Assembly: GCA_038531315.1 (NCBI GenBank)
Contig: JBCBBT010000043.1
Coordinates: 1 to 28,590 of the forward strand
Length of the DNA: 28,590 bases
Direction: 5' to 3'
Source of the DNA: JAJFFW01 sp038531315
GTDB lineage: Bacteria > Pseudomonadota > Alphaproteobacteria > Caulobacterales > Parvularculaceae
How positions within the stretch are numbered: the stretch's first letter is position 1; each line of letters starts with the position of its first letter. Positions 7,986 through 16,501 of the stretch are shown here, in pieces. The translations under genes and the position numbers were made by a program. The notes below the pieces were generated by a model. That model saw only the letters and a list, made by a program, of their open reading frames with translations, made no database searches and was not told the DNA's origin.

Positions 7986-8603
7986 TTAAGTTTGGGGCCC
8001 CGCCCGGCGCGGGATAATGGCGCGAAAACGCGCCGCGAGATATTTCATGTATTCGGTGGCGAGGACCCGCCACGCTTCGCGCGAGGCCGGATGACCGCGG
8101 TCGTTCAAAAACACCGAGCGCGCCGCAAAAGGCGTGATCGCCGCATCGGGCAGCGCGGCGCGCATTTCAAACAGCGCCCGCGGCATATGATAGTCCGAAG
8201 TGACAAGGATCAGGCTGGCGAATTCATGGTCGCGCGCCCAGTCGCGCGCCTCGGCGGCGTTTTCAAGCGTCGTTTGCGCTTGCCAGCCAAGATCGACGCA
8301 GCAATCGAAGTCCGAGCGCCGGCCGGGCCACAAGGCGGCGATTTCCTCGCGGGTAATGTTGGCGTTGACGCCGGAGATCAACAGCCGCTTGCCGGCGCCC
8401 CGATCGATCAGCCCCATGGCCGTCGACAATCGCGCGCCGCCTGCGCCGGTGACGACGATGACGCCTTGTGCGCCCTCGCTGAGCGCTTTTTGCCGCGCTT
8501 GTTCAGCGCCGCCGTCCGGCGCCTGTATAGTCGACAAGAAGACGAAAAAGCCGCCGACCCACCCGAGCGCCAGAAGCGTCAAAATGCCGAATTCGCGGCG
8601 CAT
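7986..8603 (-). CDS. YdcF family (DUF218) protein
   Basis: 205 residues; the ATG at 8603 has AAAGGA in front of it. One N-terminal membrane helix (about residues 7-25) is followed by a DUF218 domain: V-I-V-V-T-G-A-G-G-A-R near residue 50, a K-R-L-L-I-S-G-V-N segment, T-T-L-E-N-A near 115, and L-V-T-S-D-Y-H-M-P-R-A, the family's most conserved block. E. coli relatives SanA and ElyC act in envelope and peptidoglycan/undecaprenyl-phosphate homeostasis, but the reaction is not settled. Lying between ftsEX and plsC, it probably contributes to envelope synthesis. Confidence 0.88.
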   Translation of the reverse strand: MRREFGILTLLALGWVGGFFVFLSTIQAPDGGAEQARQKALSEGAQGVIVVTGAGGARLSTAMGLIDRGAGKRLLISGVNANITREEIAALWPGRRSDFDCCVDLGWQAQTTLENAAEARDWARDHEFASLILVTSDYHMPRALFEMRAALPDAAITPFAARSVFLNDRGHPASREAWRVLATEYMKYLAARFRAIIPRRAGPQT

Positions 8604-8684
8604 GACATTCCTTTCACGGACACAAATGCGAGCCGCGAGTGTAACAGCCCATCAGGACAAACGTCCAGCGTCGCAAGCCCGCGC

Positions 8685-9119
8685 CTAGCGCAACAGTCCC
8701 TTGTTTTTCGCCATCTGCGAAAACCAGAGGAGGAAGATTGCGATCGCCGTCACCATGCCTGGCATGATGTAGGTTTGTCCGCCATAGACTGCGGTTGCGC
8801 CGCTTAAAAATAACCAATACGTAAACTGAATAATGATCGCGACCAGCGACAGGATGAAAAGCGGGCCAGCCCAGGCTTTTTTGAGGACAAGACAAAGGCT
8901 CGCCAACACACCGGCGAAGACGGCGATTGCAAAGGCGCTCGTCGCCCAGGCGGGCGTATTTTCAAAAAGCGCCTGCTCAGCGTCCGACATTGCGGCAAGC
9001 GCTTCTGCGCTCAACGTGACCTGGCCGATATAAGACATGACGCCGACAAGGTTCCAGGCAACGGCGAGTGCCGCGACGATCCAGAACCAGACCGGTGTTT
9101 TTACATCTGATTGGGACAT
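8685..9119 (-). CDS. Small integral membrane protein (four predicted helices)
   Basis: 144 residues with four hydrophobic segments, at about 10-32, 58-80, 85-107 and 115-135, and a Lys-rich C-terminus. The start is secure: an exceptionally good Shine-Dalgarno sequence, GGGAGGAAA, sits just before the ATG at 9119. I remember close relatives in alphaproteobacteria and Bacteroidetes that are often labelled 'sugar transporter' with no evidence; four helices and this size do not support that name. It interrupts the usual ftsX-YdcF adjacency and is preceded by a 267-bp gap, so it is probably transcribed from its own promoter. Function unknown. Confidence 0.85.
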   Translation of the reverse strand: MSQSDVKTPVWFWIVAALAVAWNLVGVMSYIGQVTLSAEALAAMSDAEQALFENTPAWATSAFAIAVFAGVLASLCLVLKKAWAGPLFILSLVAIIIQFTYWLFLSGATAVYGGQTYIMPGMVTAIAIFLLWFSQMAKNKGLLR

Positions 9120-9386
9120 GGTTTCCTCCCTGATTTATTGGCGCCCGTTTGGTGGTTGATGATTATTTGGTGCGCGGCGCATCCTATAGCATAAATCCGT
9201 GCTCAATCCATATTTTGCATTGCAACACAAATGTTTACGCCGCAGACGGAGCGTGCGCGGGGCGGCGCTGGCTCGCCGTGCGGGCGGGCCTTTACTGAGG
9301 GCGCGCCTTTATGTCGGCGGCATCGGCGGGATCAGCCTCGCGGCTGGCGCCCGTTCGCTATCGAGGGCGGCGCCGCAGAACGCGCC

Positions 9387-10409
9387 CTAATAAGCGTCCT
9401 TCAGTGTCTTGATGACGGTCCAGCGGGCGCTCAGCGCGGTGACGATGCAGATCCCGATGGGGGCGGCGAGAAGCAGGATGGCGCGCCAGCTGGCAAAGTC
9501 CGTTTGCGGGAGGAAATAGCCAGCGCCGTTCGCATCGCCTGCCATATTGGCGAGCGCGAGGACCGCCACGGCGGCGGCGAGGCCGGTCAGACAGCCGCGC
9601 AGCGCCAGCACGACAAACCGCCGCTGGACCTCATTCGCCACAAACCCGTCCGTTGCGCCGATAAGATGCAAGAGCGAGACGACGTCGTCATTGGCGGCGA
9701 GCCCCGCCCGGGCGGCGAAAATCGAAATTGCGCAGGCCGCGCCCATGACCATCACGAAAATGGCGAATGCGAGCGCCTGGCCTGACCCCGCCGCAGCGGA
9801 AAGGCGGCTGTGCCATTGTCCGTGGTCGTCAAGAACGGCGCCGGGCGCGGCCGCATCAAGGCGCGCGCGCAGCAATTCAAGATCGAAAGAGGCGTTCCTG
9901 TCGATCCGTATATCGATCATCGCCGGCACCGTCAGATAGGCGTTGACGTCGCCGCCGCCGAGCCACGGCTCCAGCAGTTTCGCCGCCTCGTCGCTCTCAA
10001 TAACCGCAGCATCGAGAACGCCGGGCGTCGTTGAGAGAATGCGCGCGGCTTCTTTGGTGCGCGCCTCGATGGTCTCGGCGTCCGGGCCTTTGATCTGCAC
10101 GGTGAATGCGCTTTTCAACTCATCGGTCCAGGCCGATGACGCCGCCGCAATCGCCAGAAAGCCGGCCAGCGCCAATACGGCCAGAAACGACATGATCGCG
10201 ATCACGGCGGTGAGCGGCAGCCCGCCGGCCCCGGCTTCCGGCAGCAACGGACGGCGGGTCAGCCGCTTCATCGGCCCGGCGATCGGCCGCGCATCGTCCG
10301 TGCGGGGCCGGGCCTCGCCTTCGTCGCCCGTAAGGTCCGGCGGCGCGAGGCGTTCGGCGATGGCGGCGTCTTCGGCGATTGGCGTGCTCATAATGTTGGT
10401 CGCGGGCAT
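9387..10409 (-). CDS. ftsX: Cell division protein FtsX
   Basis: 340 residues with the FtsX topology: a cytoplasmic N-terminal tail, TM1 at about 64-90, a periplasmic domain of about 120 residues, then three more helices (about 208-232, 262-288 and 306-330). The later region carries the MacB/FtsX-like N-D-D-V-V-S-L-L-H-L-I-G-A-T-D motif, which contacts the ATPase. With FtsE it forms an ABC-type complex at the division site that controls peptidoglycan hydrolases through periplasmic partners. The gene starts 13 bp after the ftsE stop. Neither the ATG at 10409 nor the one at 10391 has a clear ribosome binding site, so the start is uncertain by six codons. Confidence 0.93.
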   Translation of the reverse strand: MPATNIMSTPIAEDAAIAERLAPPDLTGDEGEARPRTDDARPIAGPMKRLTRRPLLPEAGAGGLPLTAVIAIMSFLAVLALAGFLAIAAASSAWTDELKSAFTVQIKGPDAETIEARTKEAARILSTTPGVLDAAVIESDEAAKLLEPWLGGGDVNAYLTVPAMIDIRIDRNASFDLELLRARLDAAAPGAVLDDHGQWHSRLSAAAGSGQALAFAIFVMVMGAACAISIFAARAGLAANDDVVSLLHLIGATDGFVANEVQRRFVVLALRGCLTGLAAAVAVLALANMAGDANGAGYFLPQTDFASWRAILLLAAPIGICIVTALSARWTVIKTLKDAY

Positions 10410-10422
10410 TAGTTAATACGGG

Positions 10423-11172
10423 TTATTGCGCGGCGGCGGCTTCGCGCGGGGCCGGCCCGCGGGGTTTTGCGGCGCGTTTCAGCGCCGTGATCCGGCCCTC
10501 CTGCAAGTGCAGGATCGGCTTGTCGAGGGCGCGCACCAGCTCAAGATCATGGGTGGCGACAATCACGGTCGTCCCCAGACGATTAAGTTCAATGAACAAT
10601 TTCATAATTTTCTCGCTCATCTCGGGGTCGACATTGCCGGTCGGCTCGTCGGCGAGAATGAGGTCGGGCTTCGAGACCAGCGAGCGCGCCAGCGCCACGC
10701 GCTGTTTTTCGCCGCCGGACAGCGTCGCCGGCATCGCGTGCATGCGCTCGCCAAGACCCGCCCAGCTTAAGAGTTCGCTTACGTCTTCGACGTACTCCTT
10801 ATGGTTAACGCCCGCCACTTTCATCGGCAGGGCGACATTCTCAAAGGCGGTGAGATGATCAAGCAGCCGGAAATCCTGGAACACGACGCCGATGCGCCGG
10901 CGCAGCGCCGGCAAGGCGGCGCGGGGGGCGTCCGTCACGTCCTCGTCGAACAGGGTCAGCCGTCCAGACGTCGGCTGGTGCGCCAGATAGATCAGCTTCA
11001 ACAGCGAGGTTTTGCCGGCCCCCGACGCGCCGGTGAGGAAGCGAAACTCGCCTTCCTTCAGGGTGACATTGAGCGAATCGAGAACATCGACGCGCGCGCC
11101 GCTTTCCGGCCCGCCGTCCTCATAGGACAACGAAATCCGGTCGAAGCCGACGATGATCCGCGCATCGGTCAT
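10423..11172 (-). CDS. ftsE: Cell division ATP-binding protein FtsE
   Basis: 249 residues from the ATG at 11172 (MTDARIIVGFDRISLSYED). All ABC ATPase motifs are present: Walker A G-A-S-G-A-G-K-T-S at 48-56, Q-loop V-V-F-Q-D-F-R, signature L-S-G-G-E-K-Q-R, Walker B L-I-L-A-D-E-P-T-G and the H-loop A-T-H-D. It powers FtsX at the septum. GGAA lies 13 bases before the ATG, which is rather far. The C-terminus carries a basic, Ala/Pro-rich tail of about 20 residues beyond the usual end. It diverges from the zinc-ribbon gene over 89 bp and is first in the ftsEX unit. Confidence 0.96.
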   Translation of the reverse strand: MTDARIIVGFDRISLSYEDGGPESGARVDVLDSLNVTLKEGEFRFLTGASGAGKTSLLKLIYLAHQPTSGRLTLFDEDVTDAPRAALPALRRRIGVVFQDFRLLDHLTAFENVALPMKVAGVNHKEYVEDVSELLSWAGLGERMHAMPATLSGGEKQRVALARSLVSKPDLILADEPTGNVDPEMSEKIMKLFIELNRLGTTVIVATHDLELVRALDKPILHLQEGRITALKRAAKPRGPAPREAAAAQ

Positions 11173-11224
11173 GGGTGCTTTGACGTTCCTTTCTTCGGGG
11201 CCCTGCGCCGCGCTGTTGCGACGG

Positions 11225-11236
11225 CGGGCATGCCCG
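11225..11236. promoter_or_regulatory. Perfect 12-bp palindrome between divergent ftsE and zinc-ribbon genes
   Basis: CGGGCATGCCCG is self-complementary and lies 53 bp before the ftsE start and 26 bp before the divergent gene. Its position suits an operator acting on one or both promoters, but in GC-rich DNA a palindrome this short can arise by chance. Confidence 0.3.
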
Positions 11237-11261
11237 GACCAAGCCATGATTCTGCTGCGCT

Positions 11262-12860
11262 ATGATAATCACCTGTCCGCGTTGTTCCACCCGATACGAC
11301 ATTGAAGAGGCGAGCCTTGGCGGGGAAGGCCGTTCGGTGCGTTGCGCCGACTGCGAGGCGAGCTGGTTCGTGCCTGCGCCCGAGCCGGTCACCAACCTCC
11401 TGAGGCGTACGCCCTCGCCGCGCGCGGGCGCGCCGGTGGAAGACGACCAACTTTTCGACATTGTCGATCCCGACGCGCCTGACGCGCCTGACGCCCCTTA
11501 CACCCCTGACGCGCCTGACGTTTCCGGCGCCCCCGGCGAGCCGGCCTCCGAGACCTATTACGGCGCGGCGCCAAGCGAGCCGGCGCGCGCCAATCCGTTG
11601 CGCCGGGGTGCGGCGGCCGGCGCGGGCAAACGCGCTGACGCGCGCGCGACCATGGTCTACGACGATGAGGACCGGCGCTGGTATCGCGGCCGCGGCGACC
11701 ATGGCGATGAGCGCCATACCGACGACATGCGCGATCGCGGCGACGATGCTTCGCGGGGACGGGGGCGGGCGCGCCCGGTGCTGGACGCTCACTTCGAAGA
11801 CGCCTTCGACGATGCAGACGACGCCGCGTTTGCAAACTGCGACGCCGGCAATAATTCGTATCAGGATAACGATGGTGAGCGCGCCGACGATGCGCTGGCA
11901 TTCAATGACGATGGCCTGGCGTACAGCGATGATGACGACGCGCTGCGAAGCGATGCGGATGGGCGCGCGCCGGGCGTCAATTACGGGCGCCGCGCCGGCG
12001 ATCTGCCGCTGGAAGAATTGCTCGGCGCGGACGGCGATGATGACGGTGAAGGCAGGCCGCGCGGCTTTGGCCGACGCCTGCGCGAAGAGCGCCGCCGCTC
12101 GACCGCCCTGACGCGCATTGATCATTTTGATGAAGCGGCCGAGCGCGTTTTCAATGACGAATTCTTCAAGGCTCTGCACGTGCAGCCAAAAACGCTTGAA
12201 AAAGCGATCCGAAAGGCGCGCCGGCGCGCCGAAGCGCGGGAGAAAAATCGGCTGACGCCGCTGCGCGCTCTTGGCTGGCTCACCTGGGTCGGCGTTCTCG
12301 CCGCATCGATTTTTGTTCTTTATACATATCGTGAGCCAATCGTGAACGCCTGGCCGAATGCGAGGGCCGCCTATGCCGCGATCGGGATCGAGGCCGAACC
12401 GAAGGGGCTCAAGATCAAAGACGTCGCCCACCGGCTCGCCGCGTCGACGCGCGGGCCGTCGCTTGAAATCACCGGCCGGCTTGTCAATGACAGCGAAGAG
12501 GTCTTGCCCGCGCCCTTGATGCAGGCGGAAGCGTTGGCGTCCGACGGCGCGCTCCTCGCGCGCTGGACGTTCGACGCCGCCGCTGAGGAAATTGCGCCCG
12601 GCGCCAGTGCGGACTTCATGACCCGCGCCGTCGCGCCGCAAGGGGTTGCGGAAATTATCCTGACCTTTGCGCCGACAACGCCGCGCCCGCGCGTCGGCCC
12701 AGGGGGCGCACTTGATGGCGGCGCACTGGATGGCGGCGATGCTCCGGGCGGTGATCAAAGAGCCGCCATACAACAAGGCGATGAGAATAGCGGCGGGCCA
12801 AAGCCCGCGGCGCCAGAGCCCACGGCGCCAGAGCTCGCTGCGCCCGAACCGCGCCCCTGA
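11262..12860 (+). CDS. Zinc-ribbon (MJ0042-type) / DUF3426 membrane protein with a long acidic linker
   Basis: 532 residues. The N-terminus M-I-I-T-C-P-R-C and R-C-A-D-C give a four-Cys zinc ribbon (Cys5, 8, 28, 31), typical of the MJ0042/zinc_ribbon_5 family. Residues about 65-250 form a disordered, strongly acidic linker rich in Asp, beginning with D-A-P repeats. One membrane helix spans about 331-354, followed by a DUF3426-like periplasmic domain (about 370-480, S-L-E-I-T-G-R-L-V-N motif) and a Pro/Ala/Glu tail. Proteins of this design are common next to ftsE in alphaproteobacteria; function is not established, but a regulatory or division-linked role is a fair inference. The linker is longer than in the relatives I recall. 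Confidence 0.85.
   Translation: MIITCPRCSTRYDIEEASLGGEGRSVRCADCEASWFVPAPEPVTNLLRRTPSPRAGAPVEDDQLFDIVDPDAPDAPDAPYTPDAPDVSGAPGEPASETYYGAAPSEPARANPLRRGAAAGAGKRADARATMVYDDEDRRWYRGRGDHGDERHTDDMRDRGDDASRGRGRARPVLDAHFEDAFDDADDAAFANCDAGNNSYQDNDGERADDALAFNDDGLAYSDDDDALRSDADGRAPGVNYGRRAGDLPLEELLGADGDDDGEGRPRGFGRRLREERRRSTALTRIDHFDEAAERVFNDEFFKALHVQPKTLEKAIRKARRRAEAREKNRLTPLRALGWLTWVGVLAASIFVLYTYREPIVNAWPNARAAYAAIGIEAEPKGLKIKDVAHRLAASTRGPSLEITGRLVNDSEEVLPAPLMQAEALASDGALLARWTFDAAAEEIAPGASADFMTRAVAPQGVAEIILTFAPTTPRPRVGPGGALDGGALDGGDAPGGDQRAAIQQGDENSGGPKPAAPEPTAPELAAPEPRP
11472..11519 (+). repeat. In-frame 9-bp repeats (Asp-Ala-Pro) in the zinc-ribbon gene
   Basis: GACGCGCCT and near copies recur with period nine, encoding D-A-P D-A-P D-A-P Y-T-P D-A-P. 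The pattern is in frame, so copy-number change would alter linker length without breaking the gene. Confidence 0.8.
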
Positions 12861-12918
12861 TCCGCCGCGGCGCGCCTTGTCGCCGGCGCTGATTTTTCCC
12901 AAACCGTGAGTGTCTTTC

Positions 12919-12945
12919 CCCGGGCGGTCGCTTTTTCCCGGGCGG
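12919..12945 (+). repeat. Direct repeat (CCCGGGCGG, period 18) upstream of hpt
   Basis: CCCGGGCGG occurs at 12919-12927 and again at 12937-12945, each after a T-rich stretch, 48-74 bp before the hpt start. Spacing near two helical turns would suit a regulator binding one DNA face; no factor is identified. Confidence 0.45.
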
Positions 12946-12992
12946 CGCGATAAGACGCGCCTTTTGGTCAGGCCGCCGAAGGGGATCGCACC

Positions 12993-13505
12993 ATGCGCAC
13001 GCTTTATTCCGAACAAGACCTTCATGCCCGCATTGAAGCGCTCGCCGAAGAGATTGCGGGCGACATGCCGCGCGATTTTTTGATGGCGCCGGTGCTGACC
13101 GGCGCCTTCATATTCGCCGCCGATCTGATCAAGGCGCTTTATCGGCGCGGTTGCGATCCGGTGGTCGATTTCGTTCAGCTCTCAAGCTATGGCGGCGCGC
13201 GCTCGTCATCGGGCGTCGTCAAGCTCCTGAAGGATTTTTCTGTCGATCTTGAAGGCAAAAGCGTTCTGATCATCGATGATGTTCTGGAGACCGGGCGCTC
13301 GCTCCATTTCGCCAAGCGCATGGTGCTGGAGCGCGGCGCGGTGGACGCCAGGATTTGCGTGCTAGTGCGCAAGGACACCGAACGCAACGAAGACATCACC
13401 GTCGATTATGTCGGGTTCGAAGCGGGCGGGGACGATTTCCTCGTCGGCTACGGGATGGACGACGCCGATTATAAACGCGGCGCGCCGTTTATTGGCGTGG
13501 TTTGA
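12993..13505 (+). CDS. hpt: Hypoxanthine phosphoribosyltransferase
   Basis: 170 residues, the usual size for bacterial HPRT; AAGGGG precedes the ATG. The PRPP-binding loop V-L-I-I-D-D-V-L-E-T-G-R-S-L lies at residues 91-104, and the flexible-loop S-S-Y-G motif at 64-67. The N-terminal substrate loop reads V-L-T-G-A-F (34-39), where many members have K in place of T. A late V-D-Y-V-G-F segment stacks on the base in the family. It salvages hypoxanthine (and often guanine) to IMP or GMP with PRPP in the cytoplasm. It lies 132 bp behind the zinc-ribbon gene on the same strand and converges with the DUF4175 gene across only 22 bp. Confidence 0.93.
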   Translation: MRTLYSEQDLHARIEALAEEIAGDMPRDFLMAPVLTGAFIFAADLIKALYRRGCDPVVDFVQLSSYGGARSSSGVVKLLKDFSVDLEGKSVLIIDDVLETGRSLHFAKRMVLERGAVDARICVLVRKDTERNEDITVDYVGFEAGGDDFLVGYGMDDADYKRGAPFIGVV

Positions 13506-13527
13506 GGGATCGTCGATGGGGCCGGCG

Positions 13528-16293
13528 TTAAAACCGCTCCAATAGTCTTTCGAGGTAATCGATTTCTTCCTCGGTGCGCTCGCCGTCGCTCAGCCTTTTG
13601 CGCAATTCCTTGAGAACGTCGCGGGCCCGCTGATATTCAAGCTCTTCGGGAACGTCGACGCCGTCGCCATTAAGGGCGTTGCCGATAGGTCGCCCGAGCG
13701 GGTCGGTCGCCGGTCCCTCGCCCTGACCGCTTTGGCCGCGCCGCGCCTCTCGGGCTTCGCGGCCCGCGTTTTCTGCGAGCGTCTCCGCGCCGTCGCGCAA
13801 ATTCGCAATGGCGCGCTCCATGGCGGTGCCGGCGGCGTCAAAATTGTCGTTTTCAAGCGCCCGCTCGGCGCGCTCCATGGCGCGCGCGGCGTTGTCGAAC
13901 GCAAACGCCGCATCGCCGTCGGGATCATAGCGCCCCGCCGCGCCGCGCAGCTGATCGCGCAACTGGCTGAGGTCTTCGGAGAGCGCGCGTTGTTCATCCG
14001 CGAGCGGCCCGCCGGCGCCCGGCGCGCCGGACTGGCCTTCCTGAAAAGACCGGTTCGAAAGATCGCGCTGGCGGCCAATGAGATCGCCCGCCTCGCCGGC
14101 GCCGCCGCGCCCGCCCTGACCGGACGCGCCTTGTCCGGGCTGACCCTGACCGGGTTGGCCCTGGCCAGGCTGGCCTTGCCCCGCCTGACCTTGCTGGCCG
14201 GGTTGTCCCTGTCCTGACAAACGCAAATTGTTCAAAATGTTCTCAAGTTCCGACAACGCCTGACGGGCCGCGTTTTCAGCGCCGGACTGCGCAAGGTCGC
14301 GAATCGAATCGAGCATTTCGTCAAGGTCGCCCTGTTCGAGTTGCTCCGCAGTCTGACCGTCGGCTGCGGGCGCCTGTCCCGATTGCGCCAGGGCTTGCAG
14401 ATACTGGTTCATCGCTGTGCGAAGATTTTCAACGAGGCGATTGATTTCCTCATCGCTCGCGCCGCGCTCCAGCGCCTGACGCAGCGCTTCTTCGGCGGCT
14501 TCAAGTTGACGGCGGGCGAGCTCCAGCGCTTCGTCTTCAAGCTGCAGGGCGAGTGGCCAGAATTCTTCGACGGTTTCCGCAAGGTCTTCGCCCTGTTTGG
14601 AGATCACGCGCCGGAACGCCGTGCGCAGCAACAGATAATCGGTCGTGTCGTCAAAAAACGCCTCGGGCGCAAAGGTGACGGCGTCAAACGCCCGCCCGGC
14701 GATCTTCCAGTCGTCGGCGGCGACGGCGAGGGTCTGGCGCTGCTCGATGACGGACTTGGCGAGCGGATTGAAAAAGACCCGGGCCGGCAGGCGAAAGCGT
14801 TCTTCCGCTGTCGACGCGCTTTGACCGGCGCCGTCGCTCACCGTGAGGGAGCCGATCACCGCAAGGCCGGCCCACGGGTCCGATTGCAGGTCGAGATCAA
14901 CCCGACGCTCACCGGACAAGCCGGTCCGGGCCCTGCCAATCGCGCGGCCGGCGGCGGCGGCGAGCCCGTCAAGCGGTACGACCCGTTCGGTTTCAAGCGC
15001 GGCCGCGTCAAGCGCCGGCGCGTCGAGCGGACGCTCCTGATCCGGATCAAGCCGCAGCGTCAGCGAGGCTTTTGTGATTCCATAATCGTCATTGAGATCA
15101 ACCGCGACGGCGAGGCGCGCATCGTCGGTGGTCGACGGGGTCTCCAGAAAGGCGACGCTCGGCGCGGCGTCCTTGATGACGCCGACGGGCCAATAGGTCT
15201 CGCCGCCATTGAGCTTTAGGCGCAGGACGCCGCTTTGATCGAGCGTTACGGTCTGGCGGAGCGCGCCGGCGGTTGTTTTGCGCCCGGCTTTGGTCGCCTC
15301 AGTTGACCCTGTTTTGGGCGCCGCACCGCTATTTGCCGCCGTTTCATTTGGGGTCGTTTCATTTGACGCCGTTTGTGTTGCGCCGTCGCCGCCTTTGAAA
15401 CTGAGGCCGAAGCGACGGCTTTTGGCGCCGTTAATCTGTGCAATGACGATGGAGCCTTGCGGTGCGTTGATCTGGTCGCGCACGCCGCGCAAATCGTCGC
15501 CTGCTTTCAAAAGCGCGATCGGCGCAAGACCGGTATAGGCCGGCGGCTCGATCCAGACATCGGCGAGCGATACGCCGCTCGCGCCGATGGCGCGCGGTGA
15601 AAACCCTTCCGCCATTCTGACGCCGCGTTCATCGCCGGCCGCGACCAGCGCCACAACAAGCAGTCCGGCGGCAGCGTACCGCAGCGCAAACGGATCGACC
15701 CCGTCGGCGTCGGCGTGGGGCTTTCTGAGCCGCGCCTTTGCGGCCTGTACGCGCATCGCCGTCATATGCGCGCGCCAGAGCGGATTATCGGCGTCGCGTT
15801 CGTTAAAGGGCGTGTCTTCAAGCGCCTGCAGCGCGGCGTGGCGAATGACGCCATCTTCTTCAAGACGCGCCAGCGCGGCCCGCCGGGTCGGCCATTTCAG
15901 GGCCCCGGCGCCGCGATGGGCCGCAGTGGCCATGGCGCCCGCCGTCGCCGCGATCGCCGCCCAGTGGATCAGCGCCGGCGCCGCGCCCCAAACGCCGAAC
16001 AGGCTGAGGACGATGAACAGGAAAAACGGCGCCGCAACCGGCACAATCGCCGGCCAGGCCGCTTCCCAAAACAGGACAGCGCGCGCGGCGAAAAGTTTCA
16101 AAGGACCGACAGCTGAGACGCGCGCCCCGCGAAAGCGTGCGCGCCGTCGGCGCTGCGCGGGCTGGCCGCTGCGCCCGACAGTCTCGCCGGCGCCGCCGAA
16201 ATCTTGATCCGAACGGCCGCCGGGCTGATCTGTCCCGTTTGGATACGCCGCCGTGTCAGACGGTGCGCTGTCTTGGCCCGGTACTGTGGTCAT
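13528..16293 (-). CDS. TIGR02302 / DUF4175 family large membrane protein
   Basis: 921 residues. A Gly/Gln/Arg-rich cytoplasmic N-terminus is followed by two helices at about 75-130 and a third near 205-222. A large beta-rich periplasmic region follows, with W-I-E-P-P-A-Y-T-G at about 250 and D-D-Y-G-I early in the next domain; both are hallmarks of TIGR02302. The C-terminal half is alpha-helical, Glu/Gln/Ala-rich and probably coiled coil. A Ser/Thr/Asn-rich low-complexity insert (about residues 305-340) and a G-Q-P-G-Q tract (693-725) break it up. The family is confined largely to alphaproteobacteria and its function is unknown. Adjacency to lysA-argH is conserved in the group. It diverges from the DUF5658 gene. 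Confidence 0.9.
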   Translation of the reverse strand: MTTVPGQDSAPSDTAAYPNGTDQPGGRSDQDFGGAGETVGRSGQPAQRRRRARFRGARVSAVGPLKLFAARAVLFWEAAWPAIVPVAAPFFLFIVLSLFGVWGAAPALIHWAAIAATAGAMATAAHRGAGALKWPTRRAALARLEEDGVIRHAALQALEDTPFNERDADNPLWRAHMTAMRVQAAKARLRKPHADADGVDPFALRYAAAGLLVVALVAAGDERGVRMAEGFSPRAIGASGVSLADVWIEPPAYTGLAPIALLKAGDDLRGVRDQINAPQGSIVIAQINGAKSRRFGLSFKGGDGATQTASNETTPNETAANSGAAPKTGSTEATKAGRKTTAGALRQTVTLDQSGVLRLKLNGGETYWPVGVIKDAAPSVAFLETPSTTDDARLAVAVDLNDDYGITKASLTLRLDPDQERPLDAPALDAAALETERVVPLDGLAAAAGRAIGRARTGLSGERRVDLDLQSDPWAGLAVIGSLTVSDGAGQSASTAEERFRLPARVFFNPLAKSVIEQRQTLAVAADDWKIAGRAFDAVTFAPEAFFDDTTDYLLLRTAFRRVISKQGEDLAETVEEFWPLALQLEDEALELARRQLEAAEEALRQALERGASDEEINRLVENLRTAMNQYLQALAQSGQAPAADGQTAEQLEQGDLDEMLDSIRDLAQSGAENAARQALSELENILNNLRLSGQGQPGQQGQAGQGQPGQGQPGQGQPGQGASGQGGRGGAGEAGDLIGRQRDLSNRSFQEGQSGAPGAGGPLADEQRALSEDLSQLRDQLRGAAGRYDPDGDAAFAFDNAARAMERAERALENDNFDAAGTAMERAIANLRDGAETLAENAGREAREARRGQSGQGEGPATDPLGRPIGNALNGDGVDVPEELEYQRARDVLKELRKRLSDGERTEEEIDYLERLLERF
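14119..14217 (-). repeat. Gly-Gln-Pro-Gly-Gln tandem tract in the DUF4175 protein
   Basis: Thirty-three codons (residues 693-725) are built of near-repeats of G-Q-P-G-Q and G-Q-A-G-Q, with different synonymous codons between copies. Such tracts are known in other TIGR02302 proteins and probably form a flexible linker between helical segments. Confidence 0.85.
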
Positions 16294-16501
16294 ACTTCTT
16301 GCACTCTACCCGGTTGAGGCGCGAAGGTCGATGCAGCCTGCGGTGAGGCGAGCGTTCTGTCGCACGGCCCGACCGCCTCAAAGAGCGTCGCTTTTTCGCG
16401 TTATCAATGCGTATAGTCGCCGCCGCCGCCGCAAGTCCCGTTCCTGTCGCCGCGCGCCGGCGCTGGACGCACCGAATAAGAAGAAAGACGCGTCAAGACG
16501 G

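Noticed and set aside
9120..9386. Possible small gene or terminator between ftsX and the four-helix protein
   Set aside because: No frame resembles a protein, and the GC-rich inverted segments lack a T run. It most likely holds the promoter of the downstream gene.
11169..13025. A 618-codon open frame on the minus strand opposite the zinc-ribbon gene
   Set aside because: It is antisense to a gene with clear domains, overlaps the ftsE start, and its translation is Arg/Ala/Val-rich without motifs. Long antisense frames are expected in GC-rich DNA.
14341..15219. 292-codon plus-strand frame inside the DUF4175 gene
   Set aside because: It is the antisense of a well-supported coding region and has no family character.
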